A stretch of 55,704 bases of DNA from Novosphingobium aquimarinum (GCF_009746585.1 NZ_WRPO01000025.1:1-55704); one strand, 5' to 3'. Shown: positions 42,314-51,067, counted from the stretch's first letter. Translations and numbers: made by a program. Notes: generated by a model not told the origin, from the sequence alone.

Positions 42314-43681
42314 TCAGAGCAAGGTTCCGCGCAGGATCAGCAGGGCGACGCTGAAATAGATGACGAGCCCGGTGACATCGACCAGCGTCGCCACGAAGGG
42401 CGCGGAGGCACTGGCTGGATCGAAGCCAAGCCGCTTCAGGAGAAACGGGAGCATCGAGCCGGCGAGCGAGCCGAAAGTGACGATGCCGATCAGCCCGACA
42501 CCCACGGTGAGGGCGATGAGCTGCCAGTGCGGGCCATAGTCGAAGATCCCGAACTGCTGCCAGGCGGTGATGCGCAGCAGACCGATCGCGCCGAGACTGG
42601 CCCCAAGCGCGATACCGACAGGCACCTCGCGAAGTGCCACCCGCCACCAGTCGCGCAACCGAATCTGCCCGAGGGCAAGCGCACGGATCAGGAGCGAGGT
42701 CGCCTGCGATCCCGAATTGCCCCCCGAGCTCATGATCAAAGGGATGAACAGGGTCAGCACCACCGCCTTCGCCAGCTCATCCTCGAAATGCTGCATCGCG
42801 CTTGCCGTCAGCATCTCGCCGATGAAGAGCGCGCAGAGCCATCCTACCCGCTTGCGGTACATGGCCGCGAAGCCCGTCGTCAGATAGGGTTCGGTCGCGC
42901 CTTCGACGCCGCCGAACTTCTGCACGTCCTCGCTGCCTTCCGCGAGAATGGCATCGATGACGTCGTCGACCGTGACGATCCCGAGAACCTGCCCCTTCGC
43001 GTTGACCACGGGCACCGAGAGCAGGTCGTGGATCGAGATCAGCCGAGCGACATCTTCCCGGTCCATATCGGCATGGACCGTGATCGGCTCCCGCTCGGGT
43101 GCCAGATCGAGGATAGCATCACCGGCCTCGCCAGTGATGAGCTGGCGAAGCGTCACGACGCGCACCAATGCGCGGGTTTCGGGATCGAGCACGTGGATCG
43201 CGTAGACGGTCTCTCGGCTGCGCTCGACCTCGCGGATATGGCGCAGCGTCTCGCCGACCGTGTAGCCAGCGGGCACCGCGACGAATTCGGTCGACATCAG
43301 CGAGCCGGCCGTGCCCTCGGGATAGGCGAGCAGCCGCTTCAGCGGCCAGGCGCTGTCGAAATCGACGTGCCGCAGAAGCTGCGAGCGATCTTCGCCATCG
43401 AGTTCGCGCAGAACGTCGGCAGCGCGATCGTCGGCCATGCCTTTCAGGATCTCGCCGATACGGCCCGCGGGCTGGCCCTGCAGGAGCGCGCCGGCGCGGC
43501 TGAGTTCGGGTCGATCGAAGGTGTCGATCGCGCGCTCGAGGGGCAGGTGGGCAAGGACCGCTGCCGCGGTATCCGCATCTTCTTCGTTGAGCCGGGTCAC
43601 GATGTCGGCGGCGTGGGCGTCGAACAGATCGACGAACAGCGCCAGATCGACCGCGCCGGGCGCGGTGCGGGTATTTTCCAT
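42314..43681 (-). CDS. mgtE: MgtE-type magnesium transporter
   Basis: 455 residues: MgtE N domain (ADIVTRLNEEDADTAAAVLAHLP), a pair of CBS domains (GTAGSLMSTEFVAVPAGYTVGETLRHIREVE; ISIHDLLSVPVVNAKGQVLGIVTVDDVIDAI) and five membrane helices with MSSGGNSGSQATSLLIRALALGQI. MgtE is a Mg2+ channel gated by intracellular Mg2+. GAGAGGTGAG lies just before the ATG, next to a perfect hairpin, suggesting control by leader RNA structure. Confidence 0.94.
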   Translation of the reverse strand: MENTRTAPGAVDLALFVDLFDAHAADIVTRLNEEDADTAAAVLAHLPLERAIDTFDRPELSRAGALLQGQPAGRIGEILKGMADDRAADVLRELDGEDRSQLLRHVDFDSAWPLKRLLAYPEGTAGSLMSTEFVAVPAGYTVGETLRHIREVERSRETVYAIHVLDPETRALVRVVTLRQLITGEAGDAILDLAPEREPITVHADMDREDVARLISIHDLLSVPVVNAKGQVLGIVTVDDVIDAILAEGSEDVQKFGGVEGATEPYLTTGFAAMYRKRVGWLCALFIGEMLTASAMQHFEDELAKAVVLTLFIPLIMSSGGNSGSQATSLLIRALALGQIRLRDWWRVALREVPVGIALGASLGAIGLLRITAWQQFGIFDYGPHWQLIALTVGVGLIGIVTFGSLAGSMLPFLLKRLGFDPASASAPFVATLVDVTGLVIYFSVALLILRGTLL

Positions 43682-43693
43682 AATCTCACCTCT

Positions 43694-43857
43694 CGATCCG
43701 CCGTCACGGCGGATCGCGGGCGAGCTAACCCATCCGGGTCAGGCCAGCGTCAGCCGTGACGGCAAGGACAATCGACTACTGTCGCTTGGCATGGGGTTGG
43801 GTTTCCTTGTTGAGCACCGGCGGACGATGCCGGAGGTGCGGACGGGGACATGATCCG
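43694..43857 (-). promoter_or_regulatory. Candidate cis-regulatory leader RNA of mgtE
   Basis: Next to the mgtE ribosome site is a perfect 10-bp hairpin with a 3-nt loop (43694-43716, CGATCCGCCG/CGGCGGATCG). Upstream in the RNA, 43763-43753 reads GCCGTCACGGC, exactly complementary to GCCGTGACGGC at 43710-43700 inside the hairpin. The two pairings exclude each other, as in a riboswitch switch. Between them is a 7-bp hairpin (43725-43742, GGAT loop) and further upstream another GC stem near 43825-43850. It does not resemble the Mg2+ M-box to my eye. Confidence 0.55.
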
Positions 43858-43960
43858 ATTGGTCGGCCGGGTCAAGCATCCTATTCAGTGCCTGTCGCGG
43901 AGCACCAGTCACCTCACGGTGACGCCCTCAATGGCTTCGGGCTTGCGCCGGTTGATAACT

Positions 43961-44209
43961 TCAGGTGAATTTGTTGCTCGAGGGCGGATCGCTGGCGGGA
44001 TAGCTCTCGTCACTGGCCTCATCGGTCGCGTCCCACTCCGGCATATCGCTCGCCATGGCCTCGGGCCCGGCGTTGCGAACCTCGACTGGGCCGGGCGTCG
44101 CCTCTCCCGGAGCGAATGCCGCTGGTGTGGGTTGCCCCGTTCGGGTGACGAAACGGTAGAGGCCGTATGCGATCGCCGATATGCCGGCGAGCCGGAAGAT
44201 GAAGCGCAT
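43961..44209 (-). CDS. Small membrane-anchored acidic protein
   Basis: 82 residues: an N-terminal hydrophobic helix (FIFRLAGISAIAYGLYRFV), then a Pro/Ala linker and an acidic C-terminus with DESYPASDPPS, a short motif recurrent in small proteins of sphingomonads. Function unknown. Oriented with mgtE but 250 bp upstream of it. Confidence 0.55.
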   Translation of the reverse strand: MRFIFRLAGISAIAYGLYRFVTRTGQPTPAAFAPGEATPGPVEVRNAGPEAMASDMPEWDATDEASDESYPASDPPSSNKFT

Positions 44210-44351
44210 GAGTTGCCCTTTTGGTTTGGCTTTACCATCCTAACGCCAAGCTTGGCCTTTGGTTCGCGGATCACGTTCTGCACCAAAACTCACCGCGTTG
44301 CGATCGCCATTGCGCTTGCCGCAGCCCTCATTGGTTTGGCACTATTGGATA

Positions 44352-44534
44352 ATGTCGCTGTTCTGTTTCTTTGGAAGGCACAGGCCTTCGCTCACGTCGA
44401 TTGGAAGAGGTAAGCGCGGCGGCGAATATTCTGCGCTGTGCGAACGCTGCGGGATCCCGCTGGAGCGATCCCATAAGGGAAAATGGCTGCCCGTCGGTCC
44501 ACTATACGACATCGGCAACCGACCCGGACGGTGA
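44352..44534 (+). CDS. Small Cys-containing protein
   Basis: 60 residues, MSLFCFFGRHRPSLTSIGRG... with CERCG and a basic Lys/Arg stretch (LERSHKGKWLPV). It resembles a small zinc-ribbon-like protein but has too few cysteines for a sure call. The start at 44352 is chosen over a longer frame because its N-terminus is coherent; the ribosome site is weak. Confidence 0.5.
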   Translation: MSLFCFFGRHRPSLTSIGRGKRGGEYSALCERCGIPLERSHKGKWLPVGPLYDIGNRPGR

Positions 44535-44552
44535 TGGTGGCTCAAGCGCGGC

Positions 44553-45698
44553 CTATTCCGCGCTGAACCGCTTCGCGAGACGCGCGCTTGCCCCGCTCTT
44601 GGCCGCCAGTTTCGCGCCGTAGCGCATCACGGTCTTGGGATCGCGCCAGCGGTACGCCTGCATGATCGCCGGCAGGCTCTCTCCGGCCGCAAAATTGTCC
44701 TGGGCCACGCCCACCCGGATCGAATGGCTCGACACGGCCGCGACCCAGCGTTCGAGCTCGGCCTCGCTCATCGGGCCTAGCAGCTTCCTGTCGAACGCCT
44801 GGCGGATCAACCGCTTGTAGATCAGCGTGATCGTGCCGGGGTTGAGCGCCTCCTCCCCAACCCCGCGGATCGAGCCGTCGAACCAGGTCTCGACGCGCCG
44901 GAACAGGGCCCCGCGTACGATTCCGGCCTTGTCGCACCATTTGGCGATCGCGCGCATGGTCGCGGGCGAGAGATAGGCAAGAGCCCCCTGCCCTTCCTGA
45001 TCGGTCTTGCTGCGGCCGATCTCGACCACCCCTGCCCCGTCGACGTCAGGCCCGTCGATATGCTCGATCCGCATTGCCGCGAGCTCGGAGCGCCGGCAGC
45101 CGGTATCATAGTTGACCAGCAGCAGCGCGCGGTCGCGCGCGCCCAGGAGATCGCGGCGCGTGGCCTTGAGGAGGATAGCCAGGCTCACGCCGCTCGCCGG
45201 CGCGTCGAGGTCGCTGACATCGCCCTTGTAGCGGATGCCCCGCGCCTGGGTCTGGCGCGTGCCGAGAAGCTTGCGCGCCGCCTTGTGCTCGAGCCGCACC
45301 AGCGGCGCAGCCGTAGGATCGCCCAGCCCCGCCATGCGATAGGCCCAACCGATGTTGACCAGATAGCGCGCGATCGTTGCGGCTGCCCGCTGCGGCGTCG
45401 CTCTCGCCGCGTCGTCATTGTCCTGGCCGGACAGCGCGCGGATATAGGCGGCGACGGTCCCAGCGGTCGCCTCCCCTGCCCGCACCCGTGCCCGCCGACA
45501 CCACGCATCCCAGAGCTTCATGTCGGAGAGGAACGCGCGGATCGTGTTGGGCGACCACGCGCGCGCCGCGGCCGCGATGATCTGCGGATCGATCGCAGCC
45601 TTGTCGATCGCCAGCGCGCGGACCTCGCCCACGACGTCGTCGGCGCCGGCGGGCGCCGTGCTTTGCCTGCGTGTCAGGGCCGTTTTCGCCATGGCCAC
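44553..45698 (-). CDS. Tyrosine recombinase/integrase
   Basis: 381 residues. N-terminal SAM-like core-binding domain (WSPNTIRAFLSDMKLWDAWC), then the catalytic domain: first Arg in YDTGCRRSELAAMRI, the HxxR box as SSHSIRVGVAQ, and the Tyr in DPKTVMRYGAKL. It is likely the plasmid's resolution or integration enzyme; the target site is unknown. The start is GTG 45698 or ATG 45692. It diverges from the DUF1612-type gene across 77 bp that hold two palindromes. Confidence 0.88.
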   Translation of the reverse strand: MAMAKTALTRRQSTAPAGADDVVGEVRALAIDKAAIDPQIIAAAARAWSPNTIRAFLSDMKLWDAWCRRARVRAGEATAGTVAAYIRALSGQDNDDAARATPQRAAATIARYLVNIGWAYRMAGLGDPTAAPLVRLEHKAARKLLGTRQTQARGIRYKGDVSDLDAPASGVSLAILLKATRRDLLGARDRALLLVNYDTGCRRSELAAMRIEHIDGPDVDGAGVVEIGRSKTDQEGQGALAYLSPATMRAIAKWCDKAGIVRGALFRRVETWFDGSIRGVGEEALNPGTITLIYKRLIRQAFDRKLLGPMSEAELERWVAAVSSHSIRVGVAQDNFAAGESLPAIMQAYRWRDPKTVMRYGAKLAAKSGASARLAKRFSAE

Positions 45699-45736
45699 GA
45701 GCGATAGCCGCGATTCGGCTTAAATGATAGGGTCGC

Positions 45737-45769
45737 GATAATCTTCCATTATCACGACTTGGTATACCA
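45737..45769. repeat. Two palindromes in the integrase/DUF1612 intergenic region
   Basis: GATAAT-CTTCC-ATTATC (45737-45753) and TGGTATACCA (45760-45769, perfect 10-bp). They sit between divergent genes and could be operators or a recombination site for the integrase. Confidence 0.4.
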
Positions 45770-45775
45770 GCGAAT

Positions 45776-46831
45776 TTGACTGAGATGGTCTCTCGGTTAA
45801 AAGACGGCGTGGACGTGTCTCTTTCCAACAGCCGTTACGGCCCCGCCTACAGCGCGAAAATGGTCTCCGCGATCGCCTCCTGCACGGCGGCCATTGCGCG
45901 TCTGGATGCCCGGTTTTGCGTGAGTTTGGTGGCTGGGGCCTGGGCACGCCGCGCCGCCTGGAGCGGCTATACCCGCGCGCTCCAACTGCAATCGGCCGAG
46001 ATCGACGAAATAGACGTATTTTCGTGGGGCTGCGGGCTGCAAATCCCCGGCCGGCCGCTGCGGTCGACCAACCTCGACCTGTTCGATCGCTTTCCCGCCT
46101 GGGACGCGGCACTTCGCGATCCCGACCCCCTCGCCTGGCGCGACGCGCTCCCGACAGCGATCGGCGAGATCGAGATCGCCGCGGACCATCCGCCGCTCAT
46201 CCGCGCGCTCGACCGGGTCCGCCAGCATGCGCGTCTCGACGGCACCGCCCTGCCCTGGCTCTCGCTTCCCTTTGCCCTGCGCGACAAGGGGCTGGTGACC
46301 ACTCCCCTGCCCTGCCTCGCGGGCGGCGTGAAGGCATTCAGGCTGAAGCGGACCGTCGGAGACGAGGACTGGTATGCGGCGATGCGGAGTCTTGAGGCAA
46401 GCGCCACCGCAAACCTCGCCCGGTTGCACGAACTGGAGAAGCTTCATCGCGAGGCCCAGCGCGCGATCGTCGCGGAATATCGACCCGGCAATCTCCCGGC
46501 GCTCGCGGCCCTCCTCCATCACCGCCCACTGCTCTCGCCTCAGTCGCTGGCGGAGCTGCTGGGCATGAGCGTTGCCGGCGCGAGCAAACTCCTGGCCCGT
46601 GGCGTCGACTGCGGTCTGCTTGTGGAGATCACCCAGCGGCGGACCTGGCGCGTGTTCCTGAGCACGGACCTTGCCGTCGAGTTTGGTTTTGCTGCGCCCA
46701 AGCGTGGACGGCCGCGCAAGGAGGTCCCTCCCCCGCCAGCGACCCGCGCATTGGTGGACGTGTTCGAGGCGTTCGATCGAGAGATGGCGAATATCGACGA
46801 ACTTCTGCGACGCAGCGCGGGTGCAGTTTAG
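45776..46831 (+). CDS. DUF1612/HTH-domain plasmid protein (RHE_PE00001-like)
   Basis: 351 residues (TTG start at 45776; an ATG at 45785 is equally likely). N-terminal half: ASCTAAIARLDARFCVSLVAGAWARRAAWSGYTRALQLQSAEIDEIDVFSWGCGLQIPGRP. The second half has a helix-turn-helix (LLSPQSLAELLGMSVAGASKLLARGVDCGLLVEI) and an AT-hook-like KRGRPRK. The architecture matches a family common on rhizobial and sphingomonad plasmids; likely DNA-binding, exact role unknown. Confidence 0.78.
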   Translation: MTEMVSRLKDGVDVSLSNSRYGPAYSAKMVSAIASCTAAIARLDARFCVSLVAGAWARRAAWSGYTRALQLQSAEIDEIDVFSWGCGLQIPGRPLRSTNLDLFDRFPAWDAALRDPDPLAWRDALPTAIGEIEIAADHPPLIRALDRVRQHARLDGTALPWLSLPFALRDKGLVTTPLPCLAGGVKAFRLKRTVGDEDWYAAMRSLEASATANLARLHELEKLHREAQRAIVAEYRPGNLPALAALLHHRPLLSPQSLAELLGMSVAGASKLLARGVDCGLLVEITQRRTWRVFLSTDLAVEFGFAAPKRGRPRKEVPPPPATRALVDVFEAFDREMANIDELLRRSAGAV

Positions 46832-46856
46832 AGGATTGGCCGCGCCCCCGTTCATC

Positions 46857-47891
46857 CTATCCCTGTTCGGGCCAATGCTGGTCCAGTAGCGTTTTCAGAG
46901 CGGCATCGACCTCTGCTCGCGTACCGCCCCCCTTGCAGAGTAGAGTGAGGCTGACGCCTTTCCGATCCGTCCGGTCGATGCGGACAATTGGCGTCCCAGT
47001 CTCCGTTCGAATGACGCTTGCCTCCAATCCTGTCTTCTTGGGGGCAGCTTTAGGCTTTGCAATCGGCGCTTCGGTCGAAGCCACCAGCGCTCGAAGGACA
47101 TCCGGGACTGTTGCAGGCGCCTCCGCATTCCCTTCGCGGCGAAGCTGAGCGATGCGTGCGGCCTCCGCCAGGACCAGCGCGCGCTTCTCTTGGGGCTTCA
47201 GGATCGGCTTCAGCGTTCCAACATGCGATATCTTGAGCTCGAACGGATCCGCGAAGGCACCAAGCAATTCCTCGGGGAACCGTGCGAGGTCCAGATAGCG
47301 GCTAAGCCAAGCCTCGGACTGGTTGAGGCGCGTGGCCATGTTCTTCTGCTTGCCGTCGTAATAGAGGTCGAGGGCGCGCAGATAGTCGCGTGCGCGTTCG
47401 ACATCGCTGAGGTCCTCGCGTGCACGGTTCTCGAGATCGGATATCCGAAACGCCTGCTCGTCGGTGAGACTGCGAATCTCCACGAGGTATCGTATGTCCG
47501 GATAATTGTTGGCGCGGAGCCAAGCCACAGTCCAATGCCGCCGCGCACCGCATATCACTTCAAAGTCGTAGTCAGGGTCGCCGCTTAAGCGACGCACGAT
47601 AGCCGGCACCTCCTGCTTACCTTGCGCGATGATGCTCTCGATGAGATCGTTACACCGGTCCCGGTTCAATGCCGCATAGTCACGGTTATGTCGCTCCCAG
47701 ATGCGGCAGCGCGCCGGATCGACGAGTTGCTGCGGATTGTCGACGACCGAGCCCGATGCAAGATCGGCAAGCCGGCTGCTGCGTCCGCTAAGCACCCCCG
47801 CGCCAAGGCGAGACCCACGTTCGGCCGACTTGTCGGGTGCCTCGACACCCGCAGCAAGGTCAGCGATGAAGCCGAGGTTTTTCGAGCTCAT
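46857..47891 (-). CDS. parB: ParB/RepB-family partition protein
   Basis: 344 residues. The ParB nuclease-like domain begins near DPARCRIWERHNRDYAALN and includes VICGARRHWTVAWLR (the GxRR box); a helix-turn-helix follows (KNMATRLNQSEAWLSRYLDLARFPEELLGAF). It should bind a centromere-like site. GGGGGAGGGG precedes the ATG at 47891. A 22-bp palindrome lies between it and parA. Confidence 0.9.
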   Translation of the reverse strand: MSSKNLGFIADLAAGVEAPDKSAERGSRLGAGVLSGRSSRLADLASGSVVDNPQQLVDPARCRIWERHNRDYAALNRDRCNDLIESIIAQGKQEVPAIVRRLSGDPDYDFEVICGARRHWTVAWLRANNYPDIRYLVEIRSLTDEQAFRISDLENRAREDLSDVERARDYLRALDLYYDGKQKNMATRLNQSEAWLSRYLDLARFPEELLGAFADPFELKISHVGTLKPILKPQEKRALVLAEAARIAQLRREGNAEAPATVPDVLRALVASTEAPIAKPKAAPKKTGLEASVIRTETGTPIVRIDRTDRKGVSLTLLCKGGGTRAEVDAALKTLLDQHWPEQG

Positions 47892-47906
47892 TGGCCCCTC
47901 CCCCAA

Positions 47907-47928
47907 AAAATTGCAGGGCTGCAATTTT
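47907..47928. repeat. 22-bp palindrome, copy 1 (parA-parB junction)
   Basis: AAAATTGCAG-GG-CTGCAATTTT: perfect 10-bp arms. An identical copy is at 49328-49349. Candidate parS centromere or partition operator. Confidence 0.7.
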
Positions 47929-47934
47929 CAAAGT

Positions 47935-49137
47935 TCATGCGAGGCCCTCCTTCCGCAAGCGCCCGAGATGGCTTGGCCAAGTGCGCCGGATATCCACCTC
48001 AATCTCGCCGCAAACGCCGTCGAGATAGGTGAGGCAGCGATCCCGCACCTGCTTACTCGTCATCGGGCCATCAAGCTCATAGACCGTCATCAATCGAGCG
48101 GTGGCGTTGTCGATCTCCGCCGAATCCTTGAGCGGTGTTCTGATCATCGCGTTCCCGTAGAGCTGGCGCATCAGATCGAGCAGGCCTTTCTGCATCGATT
48201 TATTCTCGTCGACCCTTGAGGCCACGAACCGAAGAAACGAGAGCTGCGGCGCCAGATCATAGGATTTGAGATCTTCGATCGTCTCGTCAAGCATGGCGAG
48301 AAACGCCGCCGTCGATGAAAAATCCATCACAGTCGGCGGGACCGGCACAACCAGCGCGTTGGCGGCACGAAGGACGGAGAGCGAGATCGCGCCAAGTGCC
48401 GGCGGCGGATCAAGCACGACGACATCGTAGAGGTCGCTGACCGATGCGATACCCTGGGCCAATCGGTTCAAGAGCGTGCCCTGCCCTCGCGCCATTCGAG
48501 CGGCCAGTTCATATTCGGATTGGAACAGCCGGAGGTTCGCAGGCACGAGGTCGAGACCGTCAAAATGGGTCTTCTTGATCGCATAATCGAGCGTCTCACG
48601 CTCTCCTTCGCGGAGATAAGGATAGAGTGTTTCATCCTCGGTGAGGTCGAGATCGGGGACATAGCCAAACAGCGTGGTCGCCGAACCCTGGCTGTCACAA
48701 TCTATGAGGAGAACTCGATAGCCCCTTATCGCGAGATACTGCGCGAGATGCACCGAAACCGTGGACTTGCCCACGCCGCCTTTGAAGTTCTGGATAGCAA
48801 CGATGGAACAAGGATCGGACGCTTCGCGCCACGGCCGTGTGCCAAATGTCCCGCGCATGTCATTGAGCTGAGCGAGCGTGTAGCCTGTCCGCCGATTATT
48901 CTCCCCTCTTGGCGGGGCGACCAATCGCCCGTCCGCCTCGGCGTCGCGGATCGCCGCCGTTGTCCGCCCTACCAGTTCAGCCGCCTTCCCGATCGGAAAG
49001 GTCGGCTCGCGACGTTCACCGGCGCGGGCTGAACGTGCACTACTTCGCAGGCGCTCCAACACCGAGGACGATCGGCTCGCCAGAGCGGCGACGTCGAGCT
49101 TTTCCTCGTCACGAACTTGGTCCACAGCCGACGCCAT
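47935..49137 (-). CDS. parA: ParA-family partition ATPase (type Ia)
   Basis: 400 residues. An N-terminal MerR-like DNA-binding part (FPIGKAAELVGRTTAAIRDAEADGRL) precedes the ATPase with deviant Walker A FKGGVGKST, DCDSQGSATTLFGY, and VVLDPPPALG. The long N-terminal DNA-binding extension marks type Ia ParA, which also autoregulates. The ATG at 49137 (MASAVDQ) has GGGTGG upstream; the open frame extends to 49284. It lies between repA and parB in a par operon. Confidence 0.92.
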   Translation of the reverse strand: MASAVDQVRDEEKLDVAALASRSSSVLERLRSSARSARAGERREPTFPIGKAAELVGRTTAAIRDAEADGRLVAPPRGENNRRTGYTLAQLNDMRGTFGTRPWREASDPCSIVAIQNFKGGVGKSTVSVHLAQYLAIRGYRVLLIDCDSQGSATTLFGYVPDLDLTEDETLYPYLREGERETLDYAIKKTHFDGLDLVPANLRLFQSEYELAARMARGQGTLLNRLAQGIASVSDLYDVVVLDPPPALGAISLSVLRAANALVVPVPPTVMDFSSTAAFLAMLDETIEDLKSYDLAPQLSFLRFVASRVDENKSMQKGLLDLMRQLYGNAMIRTPLKDSAEIDNATARLMTVYELDGPMTSKQVRDRCLTYLDGVCGEIEVDIRRTWPSHLGRLRKEGLA

Positions 49138-49297
49138 TGATCCACCCTTTTTGAAATTCAATGGGTAGATGCTCGACTTTCGCTTTTTCGTCAATCTAAA
49201 GTCGATATTCGCAAGTTGAGGGAGGGATGCCTGACTTGCAAAAGCCCGATGTGCAGATAGCCCCATTTCACTGCGTAACGCCAAGGCGAGCGGCGCT

Positions 49298-49319
49298 CTA
49301 TCCTGTCCGATTGGGGGCG
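49298..49319 (-). repeat. Isolated inverted iteron downstream of repA
   Basis: Read on the minus strand, the 22 bp CGCCCCCAATC-GGACAGGATAG are identical to 50623-50644 on the other side of repA, in opposite orientation. They match the iteron unit of the oriV. Confidence 0.7.
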
Positions 49320-49327
49320 TATTTTAG

Positions 49328-49349
49328 AAAATTGCAGGGCTGCAATTTT
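49328..49349. repeat. 22-bp palindrome, copy 2 (repA-parA junction)
   Basis: Identical to 47907-47928 (arms AAAATTGCAG and CTGCAATTTT around GG). It begins the upstream region of parA, 3 bp after the repA stop. Confidence 0.7.
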
Positions 49350-49352
49350 TGA

Positions 49353-50537
49353 TCAGGGCCGTCCCCGGCGCGCAAAATAAGCCTCACAAAACCCTTTCCA
49401 TGATCGTTCGAGCTTAGTCCCGCTCAAACGAAGGAGGCGATCACCCATTTCCTTTCGATAGGCTTCCGCGATCAGATCTACGTCCCATCCCCCACCGGAG
49501 GCTTTACCAACCGCGTAGAATTCCTCCGCTCCGTATTTCACTGAACCCGAAGGAAACACCGCGAACTTCGCCCGAACCTCGCGATCCGGAGCCGCCAGCT
49601 TCTCCGCGACGTTCGAAACGAGCGCCCGAATGTCGACCTGTGGGAGCGCGTCGGCTGCATCGACACTCACGCTCTCAACGGTACCGTCCCTGCGCGGCTG
49701 ACGTCCCGCCGAGTGACGGGCAAGCTCATCAACCGTCTCTATCTGCGCGGGCGCGTCTTTCGGTGCGAAACGGAATTCGAGTTCGGCGACCGCCCTGCCC
49801 CGCCTGATCTCTACCCATTCGACCGTAAAGTGCGCGAGCTGATCGATTTCGCTCTTCGCCACGAGCAACACCTTACGGCGCAACTGAGCAAAGTCGGCAT
49901 ACTTGTCGGGATCGATGCCGAGCGCTGCACGCAGCCCCACCATATCTACTTTCCAAACAGGCTGCCGCCGATGGAGGCGCAGAGCGCCCTCCTCATACAG
50001 CTTCAAGGAATAGGCCGAACGGAATCCGAGAACTGCCTGCCTGTTCATAACGGCATAAGTCTGCGATTCCTGGATCAGCCTTCGCGCGTCGGGCGTGAAT
50101 TGCCATTCGATCCAGCCTGTCTCCTTATCCCCATCCTCAACCTCCTCCCAAGAGGCCTGGATCAGGCTGAAACGCTTAGTGGCCCTCTTGCCTCGCCATG
50201 ACTTATCGTCTTCAGCGAAGAGCGTCCGATGGAGCTCCTCCAGCATATCCACAATGCGCTCGTTGCCCTTGTGTCCCCGACGGATGTCCGCCTTGCGCAT
50301 ACGATGCGGGATGTCGCGCCAAGCGTCACCCCCGGCGGTCAGGATCATCAATGCGAGGAGACGAGAGGCCGTCAGACTCAAAGACTGACCCCTAACGAAG
50401 CGCACTTCGACTAGCTTACCCGGCTTTGCGAATTCGTCGCCGCCCTTGCGCGCGAGTGTCGCCGCAACCTTCATCGAGCGAACGGAAGAGACTCCCTCTT
50501 CATCTGTCGCTACAATCGGATCTGCCGATTCCCCCAT
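49353..50537 (-). CDS. repA: Rep_3-like plasmid replication initiator
   Basis: 394 residues. Two winged-helix-like halves are visible; NRQAVLGFRSAYSLKLYEEGALRLHRRQPVWKVDMVGLRAALGIDPDKYADFAQLRRKVLLVAKSEIDQLAHFTVEW is the Rep_3 core. It should bind the iterons at 50766-50872 and start replication. The ATG at 50537 has GAGG 8 bp upstream; an in-frame GTG at 50546 overlaps that signal and is less likely. An iteron-like inverted repeat covers its promoter. Confidence 0.88.
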   Translation of the reverse strand: MGESADPIVATDEEGVSSVRSMKVAATLARKGGDEFAKPGKLVEVRFVRGQSLSLTASRLLALMILTAGGDAWRDIPHRMRKADIRRGHKGNERIVDMLEELHRTLFAEDDKSWRGKRATKRFSLIQASWEEVEDGDKETGWIEWQFTPDARRLIQESQTYAVMNRQAVLGFRSAYSLKLYEEGALRLHRRQPVWKVDMVGLRAALGIDPDKYADFAQLRRKVLLVAKSEIDQLAHFTVEWVEIRRGRAVAELEFRFAPKDAPAQIETVDELARHSAGRQPRRDGTVESVSVDAADALPQVDIRALVSNVAEKLAAPDREVRAKFAVFPSGSVKYGAEEFYAVGKASGGGWDVDLIAEAYRKEMGDRLLRLSGTKLERSWKGFCEAYFARRGRP

Positions 50538-50563
50538 TTCGAACACCTCGGCAGCGTTATCTG

Positions 50564-50597
50564 CCTGTCCTGACCTTGATCGTCAAGTCAGGACAGG
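50564..50597. promoter_or_regulatory. Inverted repeat in the repA promoter (autorepression operator)
   Basis: CCTGTCCTGAC and GTCAGGACAGG (11-bp perfect arms, extending inward with one bulge) carry the iteron core GGACAGG in both orientations. In iteron plasmids, Rep dimers bind such inverted half-iterons to repress their own gene. Confidence 0.7.
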
Positions 50598-50622
50598 ATT
50601 GGCCGACCCATGCTTCCAAGTG

Positions 50623-50644
50623 CGCCCCCAATCGGACAGGATAG
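50623..50644 (+). repeat. Solitary iteron
   Basis: CGCCCCCAATC-GGACAGGATAG, the same unit as in the main array, and the exact inverted copy of 49298-49319. Confidence 0.65.
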
Positions 50645-50765
50645 AATCCGCGCCCGACTCGGCGATCATGTCAGGATTCACCGCGAGTCGCGCGCAGCGG
50701 CATCAAGGCACGAAAAACCGCGTCAAAACCACGTTGATGGAGATCGAAAAGCCCAAACAGGCGCC

Positions 50766-50872
50766 GGCCCCCAAGAGGACAGGGTTACCCCAGACGGACA
50801 GGATACATCCCCCACGGAGACAGGATAACGCCCCCAACTGGACAGGCATATGCCCCCACGAGGACAGGAATA
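50766..50872 (+). repeat. oriV iteron array (five units)
   Basis: The core GACAGG occurs at 50778, 50797, 50819, 50841 and 50863; the last four are spaced exactly 22 bp. Each unit has the form CCCCCA-N3-6-GACAGGATA. It lies between repA and the Toprim gene, and is followed by AT-rich sequence, as expected for an iteron-type origin. Confidence 0.8.
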
Positions 50873-50943
50873 CCCCTTATTTCCTTCACATTATCAAGGC
50901 CTTGCAGGCCCTGAATCATAGAATCATTAGAATCTAAGAATCA
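50873..50943 (+). other. AT-rich region beside the iterons (likely DNA-unwinding element)
   Basis: A local AT-rich stretch in otherwise GC-rich DNA ends in four to five copies of an AGAATCA-like heptamer (50912-50943). Position next to the iterons suggests the replication-melting site. No convincing DnaA box was found. Confidence 0.55.
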
Positions 50944-51067
50944 CCCCGCCGCTTACGCGCCGGGCGTTTATCAAAAGATGATTCTTGGAAGAACAACGCC
51001 CCGAACCGATTCGCCAAACCACATGAGAAGAAGGGGAGGGGGGCCGAGATTGTGAAAGGAGCCGATC

